A stretch of DNA of 64,000 bases from contig CANTFL010001407.1 of NCBI GenBank assembly GCA_947650285.1, positions 434,001 through 498,000 on the forward strand, in the 5' to 3' direction. A program made the translations under genes and the position numbers. Of the stretch, positions 11,870-21,831 are shown piece by piece. Position 1 is the stretch's first letter, and each line of letters opens with the position of its first letter. The notes under the pieces are model-generated. The model was not told where the DNA came from, ran no database searches, and worked only from the letters and a program-made list of their open reading frames with translations. The stretch comes from Hyaloperonospora brassicae. Lineage: Eukaryota > Oomycota > Peronosporomycetes > Peronosporales > Peronosporaceae.

Positions 11870-13048
11870 ATGCCTCACCACTCATGTGCGACCACAACTG
11901 CTACTGCTACTGCTGCTGCTGCCTTTCCATGCGAACTGTTGCAGTCGAATTCACAAACCCGTGCGGCGTTTCTCTCTGCGTTCTTAGCGAAACCCATTTA
12001 CACAGTCACTGTAGGAAGTAAACGCTCGCGAGCAGCAGCCGGAACGGGTTCCCCTGTCAAGCGCCAGCGGCTCGTGACGTCGGCCGCCACAGACGTGAGG
12101 GCCTATTGCCACGCGGCCGCTGCGCTTCAGCAGTCGAGCACAAGGGCTGTGCCTGCGTCAACGAATGGCAACGTGGACGCCACTCGACTGCATGACATAT
12201 TGCGGTCGTTTCGTCTCCAGGCGCAGCGCGACGTGCGCGCTGGTCTCGTGGCCATGCAGACCCTCAACGGCGACGCGCTCGGGTACGACGCGCGCGTCGA
12301 CGCTTCGACGTTTGAGGCCATGGCAGCGAACGTGGCCGAGCAGTACCAGCAGGTGGATCAAGTGCTTTGCGACGCAGGACTGACGGACACGACCACGGAG
12401 CGGTCGGTTGCCCACGTGGTCAAGGACGGCCCGCGCGGTCCCTTTGTGCGCTTTGCGACGGCCAAAGTCGCGCCGTTTGCGATGGACACAGTGAGTCGAG
12501 CCATGTGGAAGACGGCCGAGAAGAAGGCCGTGCACATTGTGAACGCGCAAGAAGAGGGAGCTGAGGCTTCGAGTGAAAGCGACGCACGTGTGTTCTACCT
12601 CAAGACCATTTACACGTTACAGGACGATGCAGTCGCGGCGAGGGGCATCTCGGTGCTGCTGCGCGGAGTCTGTCGTCGGTACGTCGAGGCAGACCGTGTC
12701 GTGCTGGTGTGGGAAGGCCGGGGCGACTGGCCCGAGAACTACATTCGCGACCACCCGAGCAGTGTCCCGATTCGGGAACGTGGCTACTGTGTCATACGGA
12801 CGGTTCAGAGTGAGCGGGTCAAGGGCAGACGGGATGCCGCCCCGCTGAGTTTATCGCAGACTTGTGTCTGCATGACACCGGGTCTGTCCGCCGACATTGG
12901 CCTGGACAGTCCCGAGTGCTTGCAAGTGCTCTCGGACTCGGTGATCCCGTCGTACCGAAAGATCCTGGAGGCGCGGGAGCAGACGCTGGAGAATGCTCTG
13001 CTTGACGAGATGATTCAGTCGAGAGTGCGGGGACCGACGAAGCGATAG
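11870..13048 (+). CDS. M96 mating-specific / START-like protein
   Basis: A single-exon gene of 392 residues from the first ATG at 11870 (an upstream TTG lies in frame). The N-terminus is Ala/Thr-rich with a basic patch (GSKRSR, SPVKRQRL) that could be a nuclear localisation signal. The middle and C-terminal parts look like the oomycete START-like/M96 family: a helical stretch, then FYLKTIYTLQDD and the family-like signature RRYVEADRVVLVWEG near residue 280, followed by an IRERGYCVIRTV strand. M96 proteins were first noted as mating-induced in Phytophthora; their biochemical role is unclear and lipid binding is only inferred from the fold. The gene is convergent with the DnaJ gene about 1 kb downstream. 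The paralogue at 20469-21831 has the same RRYVE(A/S)DR motif. Family call moderately sure. Confidence 0.72.
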   Translation: MPHHSCATTTATATAAAAFPCELLQSNSQTRAAFLSAFLAKPIYTVTVGSKRSRAAAGTGSPVKRQRLVTSAATDVRAYCHAAAALQQSSTRAVPASTNGNVDATRLHDILRSFRLQAQRDVRAGLVAMQTLNGDALGYDARVDASTFEAMAANVAEQYQQVDQVLCDAGLTDTTTERSVAHVVKDGPRGPFVRFATAKVAPFAMDTVSRAMWKTAEKKAVHIVNAQEEGAEASSESDARVFYLKTIYTLQDDAVAARGISVLLRGVCRRYVEADRVVLVWEGRGDWPENYIRDHPSSVPIRERGYCVIRTVQSERVKGRRDAAPLSLSQTCVCMTPGLSADIGLDSPECLQVLSDSVIPSYRKILEAREQTLENALLDEMIQSRVRGPTKR

Positions 13049-14041
13049 ACGGAGAGGTGGTGGTGACCTTGTAGGATCGAAGATGCATGTCCACTTGTGC
13101 GATATATTGCGTTCTAACTATTTCAGAGCATGTACAAAGGTACTCGACAACACGAATGGCATTTAGTCGACGGGTAATAAATTCGATACGTTCATGATAA
13201 CCATATATGGACATCCATGGCTCCCTGTTCTCACTTTGCTTCGAGGCTTTACTGAGTAACTTGTGCAAACTCTGCATGACGATCAAGTGGTATGAGTCCA
13301 TGAGTTGAGCACCTTCAGGAACGCGGTCTGTCGAGGCAAAGCTTAAGAAAGCAGCGATGGGTCTGTTCTTGAGTGTGGAAGAAGATCAGGTAGCACATGC
13401 CGTCATCCTGTTCTGATGAAACAGATGGACTTCCGTTCTCATCGGTTTAGGCAAAGATTGTGTCCAGAAGGGATGTATTTGCATGTACAGCCAGTAAGTA
13501 TCCTATCGATTGTTCACGAATCGTATTTGCAGCACGTTGTTGCTGGCTACACAGTCAGACAGAGTGCAACTGCGAGACCCGTTTGAAAAACTAGACTACC
13601 GAAAGCATGCGCCGTCGTCGCGAAACAGATACAGGCACTTCCATGTGCTAGGAACTGGTGTATCTTTACAAGCACATCTCGAGCGCTAACGGTCGAGAGC
13701 AAAGCGAACACAGCCTGCTTTTCTCACTCGGCAGACTGTGGGCTTTGCAAGCACCTGCGCAGTGGATTTTCGGTGGTATAACTGATTGCCATCACATGGA
13801 AAAAAATCACAAACGACTGCTGGAAACGACTCGTTTCAATTTCGTAGGGAAGCAAAAACACAAGATGGAATCTCACGATCGCACTTTCATTAGGAAATGA
13901 TCGTGTCCACACGCACTTTATCGGTACTGTCTTCTCTCCACCTCCTTCCTGGCCAGTCTTCCCTCTTCTCCTCGCGCGGTGCCCCCTGCCTCCTTCTAGT
14001 ACATCCAGCACGCATACTTATTCCAAAGCGCCCTCCTTCAT
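13049..14041. other. Convergent intergenic region
   Basis: The space between the 3' ends of the M96-like gene (+) and the DnaJ gene (-). It presumably contains both 3' UTRs. No coding signal is recognised; the short frames here have no support. Confidence 0.5.
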
Positions 14042-15866
14042 CTAACCTCCAAAGTTGAAGTGGAACGTGCGGCCACCCTGTTGGAAGAATTGCGCATTGC
14101 CGAACGGCTGTTGCTGTTGCTGCGATTGCCCGTTGCCCGTAACGTCTTCGCCGCGGTCGTACATATCGCGCTTTTCCTCATCCGACAAGATCTCGTATGC
14201 TTCTGCAATGTCGCGAAATCGCTTCTCTATCACCTCGCGTTCGGCCTCATCCTTATCAATGTGCTTGTCCGGGTGCCATTCAAGCGCTTGTTTGCGATAC
14301 GCTTTCTTGATCGCTTTCGCATCGCAGGTACGGGACACACCCAAGATCTTGTAGTAATTTTTGGTCTTGCTTTGCTTCAGTGCCGCTTCTGCCTGCGCCA
14401 GCTTCTCCTTAAACTCGCGACTCGAGTCGTCCAGTTCCAACGCTCGCTTTGCCGACCGAACCGCATCTTCGTACAGCTCGAGACCAATTTGTGCTTCGCT
14501 CAATTTGGCGAAGGCTTGAGCGTAGTCACCGTCAATGCGCACGACCGATTCGCAGGCAACACGTGCTTCGGTATAGTGTTTCAAATGCAGTTGACTCGCA
14601 CACAACTGCAGGAAAAACTCCTTGTTCATGACAGAGTGCTCTGGGTGCATCTCAAGCGCAGACTGCCAATTCTCCACTGCATCGGCATGGGCACCACGTT
14701 GCATCGCGTCCTCAGCACGGTTCACAAATTTGAGCAACTTCTTTAGACTCCGGTACAAAGCCTTGATACCCTTGTGCTCAGGGTCCGAGTGCAACCCCTG
14801 ACGATAGTGCGACTGTGCTGCCTCGAGCGACTGCTTGTCGCCCAGTGAGTACAAGGCTTCGCCACGCATTTGCAGCGCAACGAGGTTCGAAGGATCGAGC
14901 TTCAATATGGTGCCGAGGTCTGCGATCGCATCGTACGAGTTCTGCATCGACACACTCAATTGGGCTCGCTCCAGCAGCAGCGGAACACTAGAGATAGCCG
15001 ATCCCTCGAGCACTTCAGTCAAGGAAGCGTACGCTGACTGGAAGTCGCCGCGACTCTGAGCGCGCTCAGCCTCGTCGATGGACGCTGCGCATTTTCTACT
15101 TTTCTCGAGCTGCTCAGGGCCCACCGTCTCCTTAGGGTACAGCCTAAACACGTCCACAATCACAATCAGTAACCCACAAGCAAACACCACGCAAAGCGCA
15201 AAGTACATGCACAAAAGCAACTGGCGTCGTACTCGACAAGTGTCTCGAAATCTTGGGACGCTTCAGCACATTGTCCCAACATCATCAAGAGCTTCCCACG
15301 TTGCAGCATCCCCTGCTTGAACTTTGGGTTCACAAGGAGCGACGACGACAAGTCCGAAAGTGCGTGTGAGTACTTTCGTTCGCTCAAGTACGCGCGAAAG
15401 CGCTTGTACAGATGACGCTCATTCGTCGGCTCCATTTCAATGAGCTTCGACAGCAGCGATATCGCCTGCGATATCGACCATAATCATGACCACAAATTAC
15501 AAAGGCACAACAAAACGTAACAATAGTAGTTAGATCAAACAATGAGCAATTTGCCGTCCACTTTAGATCACTCATTGGCGCTCTTGTCGTTCAAAAGCAC
15601 TTTTGCTGCCACTTTTTAGGTCGCACCGTTTTCATGTCACCTTCAGCAAACGCATTGTCAGCAGCGACACGGACGGTCGAAATCGAATCAGGAGAACCGG
15701 ACGCCACCTGTCGAATGTAATATTTACATTGATCCGAAATAGTATACAGACAGCTCAGTGGATAAATCACGAGATCGCGTCAGAGAATTATAACACTATG
15801 CGGATGACGTACGCTGATTGCATAGAGTGCGCTCAGAGCGCTCGTCACGACGCTCGCTAAGCGCAT
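14042..15866 (-). CDS. ER-luminal TPR-J co-chaperone (P58IPK/DNAJC3-like)
   Basis: A four-exon gene: 15813-15866, 15627-15707, 15233-15465 and 14042-15143, with GT-AG introns of 105, 161 and 89 nt. All junctions keep frame, giving 489 residues, close to DNAJC3 at about 500. Exon 1 encodes a signal peptide ([18 protein letters not shown]). Exons 2-4 encode tandem TPR repeats (about residues 35-365, beginning DNAFAEGD and [15 protein letters not shown]). A J domain follows from residue 385 with the HPD motif at 413-415 and ends in a Gln/Gly/Phe-rich tail without KDEL. The family binds unfolded ER proteins and stimulates the ATPase of BiP, supporting secretion. The large single-exon frame alone would miss the signal peptide. 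Exon joins are inferred from splice signals and homology, not transcripts. Confidence 0.88.
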
Positions 15867-17321
15867 TGTACTTCAGTTCAGCCCTCGAGTACTATCCCCC
15901 GTCGTCAAAGAGGCGAATCGGAGACTGTAATCGACGGTCGATCGGCGTAAACTATTTGCAATAATGGCCGTTTCGCAATGTGCCACGTGTACTTTTCTCT
16001 ATTTTTGGAATTGCGGACAGAGCGAGCAATCTGGACGACAGGTTTTTTATAACGAGGTCCGATTCTGAGCCGAATGACAAAACAAGGTCCAGACAAAAAA
16101 CCTCAGAGACTAGCGACTCATGAATCCGGCGCAAAAAGTAGTACGTCTCGCGATTGGAGACCGGTCGAAATGCTCAGGATGGAGGCGGGCAGGCAGGTTT
16201 AGTCGAGATGCAGCAGACTTATTATGCGATTCGATTTGAAAAGTGCATCGGCAGTTCATCGTGCACAAGAGGAAGCAGCGCGATACAGAAGTGCCGATCA
16301 ACGTTCTATACGTTCGCTCGATCAGAACCAGCACGCCGTCGGAATCGCGTATAGCGGGTTGATGGCGTTTTTACGTGCTGATTACTTGTGCGCCTCGAGG
16401 ACACCTTCGCGACACTGTCGATTCTCAGAGTCCGTCAAAGCGCTTGCGGATGGCGACTGAGGCCAGTTGGGCTCCACGACAGTGCACAGACTTAGCTGAA
16501 CAGACACACCTGATTTCTGGACGCTTTCGACACGAGTCGACTATCGGTTTTATCGCGTCGTCTAGCATGGAAACTGAATGGTGAGACTTGCCGAGCGCAA
16601 GTTCACACGTGCGTTGCATTGCAATGTGCGTTTATCGATAGGAGCGGTATCCTCGGAAAGGCGTGTGAACGACTGCGTATTGCATCGTTTTGTGTTATTC
16701 TTTGGTAGCGAATCTGAAGCAAAGTGAGCGTACACGTGGCACTGGTATGTATGCCCCTGAAGCTTCTAGCAGCCGAATCACAGCAGACGATCGATCAAGA
16801 CAAACGCTTTACATAGCATTAGTAAGACGTCAAAAGGAAGCGACGCCAGACAGCGGTCCATCGAAGCTACCAACGCATAGTATTTGCGATCGGAAGCATC
16901 ATTGCTTCATGTGACAGCCACCCTCAAAGCATGCATTCGTCATGCATGCTCTACTAGCTCCTGATCCACTTTACTCTCAATTGGTCAAAGTGAAGAAGTG
17001 ACGCTTGAGAGAGCGTGAGCAGCATGTAGATTGTAGCCAACAACACCTGTCCTTATGCCGATGAGGTGCGAGTCATATATGGGTCGCGCGTCATCGCGAC
17101 GTCTTTCCTGAATGAGTGAAGCAAGACATTTACGTCCACAGGAACTGATGGTCGAAATCGAAGCAGATGTGTATTACTTACTCGCAATAACTTCTTTGCT
17201 AATCGTTGTCGTCGTCGTTGTGTAGTTGTGGTTGTTGTGTACTTGCAAGCTTCGACCTTCGCTACGAGTCGTCCGCGAACTACCACGAAAGTGGCCAGAC
17301 TAACAACTGAGAGACTCTGTT

Positions 17322-17354
17322 GAATGAATGAAGGAATGAACGAATGAATGAATG
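17322..17354. repeat. (GAAT)n imperfect microsatellite
   Basis: About eight imperfect GAAT/GAAG/GAAC units. Simple repeat. Confidence 0.85.
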
Positions 17355-18021
17355 TCAATTTGTACAACTGAAAGACACGGGTTCTTCTGCACGACTCTCA
17401 AAGAACGACGACGCTATTGTCGCGACACGAAACGCCATCGACGAAGCAGCAAAGCACAATCGGGGAACACGAGTGACGAGAGGAGGTCGGACCTCTGGGC
17501 CGTTTTAATTCCATCATGTTCTGCATGTCGGACTGTAGCTATGTTCGAGAAACGATGGCCGTGACCATGACGTACGTGTGACCCCTTCAGCACTGTCGTT
17601 TCAAAACCGCTCAGTGCATTCCGACACACGGAATTCTGCTTTCTTCCTCCACTTCTCAAATCAGAGCTCGACTAGTGCAATTTCGTCTTGGTTTTATCAG
17701 CGGGAGGTCGCGCACGCCTCTGTCGTTTTGGCACTACACTACTCCGTCCCTGCACTAGTGTCAGTGGCAAGTCAGCATTCCAGACATTGTCTGGCTTCTC
17801 GACATCGATCGCCTTTCGCAGCCTTGTTGGACGACCCACAACAGTATGCAGTCGGGATAGCCAGACCCCACTTCCCCACAGTGCCACGGGCTCACCATTG
17901 CTGAATACCGATAACGCCTACGACCATCATGAAAAACAAAACGTCGTGCTGTGCGACAGCCTTTATGGGCTCCGATATTGGCGGTAAGGACCGTTGCAAA
18001 TCAAGCGTTCATCCATCCTGC

Positions 18022-18057
18022 TTTATCTATCTGTCTATCTATCTGTCTGTCTATCTT
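18022..18057. repeat. TCTA/TCTG tetranucleotide repeat
   Basis: Alternating CTAT and CTGT units about 170 bp upstream of the START/FYVE start codon, probably in the 5' UTR. Confidence 0.9.
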
Positions 18058-18226
18058 GAGCAGACCCGCTCGCTCGAGTGCGTTGAATCAGCGTTTCAGC
18101 GCTCGGTCGAACTCGGGCATTACCCGACCGCGAGTCGAGCACGCACGCTCCACGTCCTCTCATTGTAAAATTAACCCCTTCAAACACGCCCCGCCACATC
18201 GACAAACCCAATCGGAAGGTTCGTCC

Positions 18227-20005
18227 ATGCGCTTTCACCACCGCCACGCCGCAACGTCTGCTCCTGCCTTCAAGAGCCCGTTTGCCCCCTTGCAACTCGC
18301 CGCGGAAGATGAGACGCAACTTGAGGCCGTGGCCCGCATCTTCGTGCAAAACACCGTGTTGCAGTACGAAAAGTTCATGGCCCAGGACCGTCGACAGTTA
18401 GACGGCAAGTACTGGAAGTGCATCAAGCAAGAACGCGACCTTCGCGTGTTTCTCCAGCGTCGACGCAAAGACGTAGAGCGCCGCACGCGTCGACAGTCGC
18501 GACTGCGCCCTTTTCGACACCGGAGCATCGACTCTGCGAAGTCTCCGCGTGCCGACATGTACAACACGACCAGTTTTGGCAGTCGCGACAGCAGTTGCAG
18601 CAGTAGCTCCAGTTTCTTCAGTCGTGGTACCGGCAGCTTCTCGAGCACATACAGCAACACCAACAGCTCCGATTGTCGATCCACGACGTTCAGTAGCGAC
18701 TCCAGCATTGGAACTGGACCGTCCACATTACAGGGCGTCGAGCTGCCCATTTTGCAGCTTGTGGGTTCCGTACCAGGTTCGCTGGACGACGCCATGTACG
18801 GAGCTCTCGGGACTTCGGCTGACGCGATGCGGGTGCAAAGTGCGTTCGAGCGCGACAATGTCACGGACAATGCCGTGTTGGCAACGATATTGACCCCCAC
18901 AACGTCTGACCCGTTCCGGTCATTGTCGATCAAGTGGATGGAAAACGCGGGTCCGACGATCGACCATCACCGGTACCACCCGCTGCATTATCCCGTGACG
19001 CTTCCAGGCGCTGGGACTCGAGAGGATTTGGTCTTTCTAGAGGCTACGGGCACAACGACGTTGGCGTCCGGGGAACGCGTTGGGTATCAGTTGCGTCACT
19101 CGGTTCACTTTCCGCAGACCCACAGTCGACCGAACGTACGACGTGGGAACTTGTCCACGTGTACGCTCTTCCGCGATGGCAATGCCATCATTCCGGACGC
19201 TCACGAAGGACCGCCTCGTGGCTCCGTCGAAGTGTTTGCACGCGCCTGTTTGAGCGGTGGCAACGCTGCAGTGCGTTCGGCTACTGCTGCGATGGCAGCC
19301 ACTGGTGTGTCTGTGCTCTGTGGACGGATGAAGAAGCTCGCGTGGATTCTGGCCCAGCGGCACCCCCCGACGCCGTCGTTGATGGGCGTTGGCCATCCGC
19401 AGGCAAACGGGTCGGCACTTTCACGCACGCTTCCGCCATGCAAAGCTCGACATGGATCGCTCACTGTTACGGTCTCAGCAGCTGCGGCAGCAGCGATGGC
19501 AGCACCGGATAGCAAGTTGTGCGTAACGTGCAAGAAGAAGGGGTCGTGGTTCAGTGTCCCTGGCAAGAACAAGACGAAGAAGACGAAAAGGCACTCGACG
19601 ACTACGTGTCAATTGTGTTGGCGCTTCGTGTGCTCGTCGTGCCGGTTGAAAAAGACCGTCATGAGCTGCGTGACGGACTGCGGACGCGGCAGCGACCGAC
19701 AGGCGACGCACGTCGTGGAGCGGGAGGTCACCCTCTGCAACGTCTGTGTGCACCAGTGTATGGTCGCAACCAGTGCTCGCGACGTGGCCCGCGAAGAGAT
19801 CGAAGCGGACCCCAAGCGGTGGCGCTTTCCGTCCCCGACTCACGCCCGTGCGCGAACTCGGAGCGGGTACATGCAAGCGCACTTTCAGCTGCAGTGGACT
19901 AATGGCTCAACGCGCGACACGTGTGCCCAGGAGCCACGAGCAATGGCTTCGCTTCGGTCGAAACTTGCGGGGGGCCAGGCCGAAGTGTTTGGGCGCTATG
20001 CCTGA
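18227..20005 (+). CDS. START domain plus FYVE-like zinc finger protein
   Basis: 592 residues from ATG 18227. The frame is open further upstream, but that part is low complexity and spans a microsatellite. The N-terminus is basic (residues 75-105) and Ser-rich (about 120-170). Residues 187-376 match the oomycete START-like region: DDAMYGALGTSADAMR, DLVFLEATG, RVGYQLRHSVHFP and MKKLAWILA. Residues 432-508 form a FYVE-related Zn finger with CVTC, CQLC, CSSC and CNVC pairs. The classic R(R/K)HHCR lipid-binding signature is missing (HSTTTCQLC instead), so PI3P binding is doubtful. This START-FYVE architecture is greatly expanded in oomycetes; a role in membrane or lipid signalling is only inferred. 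The next gene on the same strand is an M96/START-like gene 463 bp downstream. Confidence 0.8.
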   Translation: MRFHHRHAATSAPAFKSPFAPLQLAAEDETQLEAVARIFVQNTVLQYEKFMAQDRRQLDGKYWKCIKQERDLRVFLQRRRKDVERRTRRQSRLRPFRHRSIDSAKSPRADMYNTTSFGSRDSSCSSSSSFFSRGTGSFSSTYSNTNSSDCRSTTFSSDSSIGTGPSTLQGVELPILQLVGSVPGSLDDAMYGALGTSADAMRVQSAFERDNVTDNAVLATILTPTTSDPFRSLSIKWMENAGPTIDHHRYHPLHYPVTLPGAGTREDLVFLEATGTTTLASGERVGYQLRHSVHFPQTHSRPNVRRGNLSTCTLFRDGNAIIPDAHEGPPRGSVEVFARACLSGGNAAVRSATAAMAATGVSVLCGRMKKLAWILAQRHPPTPSLMGVGHPQANGSALSRTLPPCKARHGSLTVTVSAAAAAAMAAPDSKLCVTCKKKGSWFSVPGKNKTKKTKRHSTTTCQLCWRFVCSSCRLKKTVMSCVTDCGRGSDRQATHVVEREVTLCNVCVHQCMVATSARDVAREEIEADPKRWRFPSPTHARARTRSGYMQAHFQLQWTNGSTRDTCAQEPRAMASLRSKLAGGQAEVFGRYA

Positions 20006-20049
20006 AGAAGACAAAGGCGTTGATGTCGACTACAAACGAAATGCAGATC

Positions 20050-20077
20050 GATACACACACACACACACACACACACT
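20050..20077. repeat. (CA)n microsatellite
   Basis: About thirteen CA units in the short space between the START/FYVE gene and the M96 gene. Confidence 0.95.
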
Positions 20078-20468
20078 CGAGCACGAGAGTGGCGCCTCGA
20101 CGACCGAAGCGCAGGTCCTGTCGAGTATCTACGAAGCGCCACCTGCAAATGTCGTCGTGCCTTAGAACGAGAGCAGCAGTTACGAACGATAGTAACTCAC
20201 ATGGAAATATATGCTTTCGACCTGTTTGATTTCCCATTTCTCTCTCGTGTCTGCTGTCTGTTTACTTTTCGCCTACGGAGGCAGCGCCAGCCTGTGGGTG
20301 GCCTCCACGTCCAGCTTCAAGTGCCTGCGCTCCAGCAAACGCACTGATGCGTCGACTCGCAGCTTCAACTTCAAGCAAATCGCCCGTTTTCCGACGCAAT
20401 ATGTTTTCTCGCTGCAACGCATTCGGCGGACATCCCGCGCGCAGAGCACATTTGTCGACAGACGTCTC

Positions 20469-21831
20469 ATGTCGTTCGCCCTCCTCGAAGACGACGATGA
20501 GGTGTTCTCAGCGGTTCTCGCGCTGCTCGACGAGTCGATAACGGCACCTGAAGCGTCAACATCTTCGACCGCATCGTCAGCTCCCGATCCGGTAGTCGTT
20601 CATTGTATGTCTTCTCCGCTCACGACGCGGGCCGCCTTTGATGCTGCGCGTCCCGTGACGTACAACTCGAGCAGACATCGCAACGGCGCACGCGAATTGC
20701 GTCGTCAGGAGGTGCAGTTCCTACGTACAAAGGTCACGGAGCTGGAGACGCAGCTCCGTGCACTGCAACAAGCGGCACAAGAGCGGGCGCAGGTCACCCA
20801 AGTTCAAGTGGGGCGAAACGACGGGGAGGTGTCGTCAGTTTTGATCAATGTATGGAAAGACCTGGCAACGCGGCAATTGGACCAACGGCTGGCCTCGGAG
20901 CGGGAACATAGACGGCTCAAGAGTGCAGTGGCCGACCAGAAGACCTTGCGTCAGATGCTGCAACGAGCATTGAACACAAGAGTGGCACGACGTGTAGGAA
21001 CGAGGCTTAGAGGTTGCAATCGGTGCGAGCCAAAGTGGGGTAGTAACTTCGCTTTTGCTGTTCGCTGTGATGATAATATTTATACTGCAGGTGATCGATG
21101 CTAGTTTGCTGCAAGAGAAACGATCCAGACGCGTGCACAACGTGGCGTTAGAATCCGCGGACCAGGAGCTGTTCGCAGAATTGAGAGCTGGCGTGGATTT
21201 AGTGTACCACGAAGCAGCAACAGTCTTTTTCCAAGTGGGCGCTGGAGATGTGTCGTCTCCGGGCGTGTTTGGCGAGAAGACGCTGCCATTTGATCTATGC
21301 ACGACGGCAGATGCTGCATGGAGGTGTTTAGCACACTCGTTTCACCATGAAAAGTGTACGTTTTCGTTCAGCAGAGGAAACGATTGGAGCGAATTGGCCC
21401 ATGACACGACTGTCGGGGAAAGCTTTGGTGTGGAAATTACAGTTGCGGAAAAGACGGCAGACTTTCGAATCAAGCAAGTATTTCGACGATATGTGGAGTC
21501 AGATCGCAGCGTGATTGCGTGGAGGTCGTACATTGACCCAGCAAAGTTTAGAGACCAGAAAATCGAGGGCGTTCGCTTTCAGGAAAAAGGATCGATCGAA
21601 ATTCGCAAGTTGTCGACATTACAGCCTCCTGGTACCGAGTTCACGCGATTATGTACCTGGCATATCATCACACCGGAGACGCTAACTAGCACGGAAAGGT
21701 CTCCGCTTCAGTTTGTACAGGAACTCACAAACTTTGTGCTAGGCGGATCATCGTCTGCGGGCACTGTCCAGATGATTGAGAACATGCTGATGGAGCAGTC
21801 TAGAAGTAGGAGTACTAGTTGCGTTGTATAA
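20469..21831 (+). CDS. M96 mating-specific family protein
   Basis: Two exons, 20469-20993 and 21091-21831, with a 97-nt GTAGGA...TGCAG intron. Frame is preserved, giving 421 residues. The start MSFALLEDDDEVFSAVLALLDE is typical of the oomycete M96 family. It is followed by a basic-coiled-coil segment (RRQEVQFLRTKVTELETQLR, about residues 75-95) like a bZIP leucine zipper. The C-terminal START-like domain carries VFRRYVESDRSVIAWRS and VRFQEKGSIEIRKL. The family is known from mating-induced Phytophthora transcripts; molecular function is not established. An AATAAA lies about 25 bp after the stop. The frame is also open upstream of 20469, but that part looks like UTR. Confidence 0.83.

Larger units (their letters stand above)
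15867..18226. other. Divergent intergenic region
   Basis: The space between the start of the DnaJ gene (-) and the START/FYVE gene (+), so it should hold both promoters. I recognise no other gene in it. An open frame extends upstream of the START/FYVE start codon through a microsatellite and is judged to be 5' UTR. Confidence 0.45.

Noticed and set aside
14060..14746. 228-codon plus-strand ORF opposite the DnaJ gene
   Set aside because: Shadow of the strong minus-strand J-domain/TPR frame; no motif of its own.
17951..18226. Upstream extension of the START/FYVE frame (92 codons)
   Set aside because: It starts at GTG, spans a tetranucleotide microsatellite and reads as low-complexity Ser/Leu/Ile. 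The ATG at 18227 has better context and matches the family start.
18235..18933. 232-codon minus-strand ORF opposite the START/FYVE gene
   Set aside because: Ser/Arg-rich shadow of the plus-strand gene, with no recognisable domain.
10823..20077. Microsatellites as possible CRISPR-like or regulatory arrays
   Set aside because: They are simple GA, TGAC, GAAT, TCTA/TCTG and CA repeats without spacers, and the genome is eukaryotic.
20211..20468. Upstream extension of the M96 frame with a hydrophobic start
   Set aside because: It looks like a signal peptide by chance. The family start MSFxLLEDDDEV at 20469 is the conserved one.
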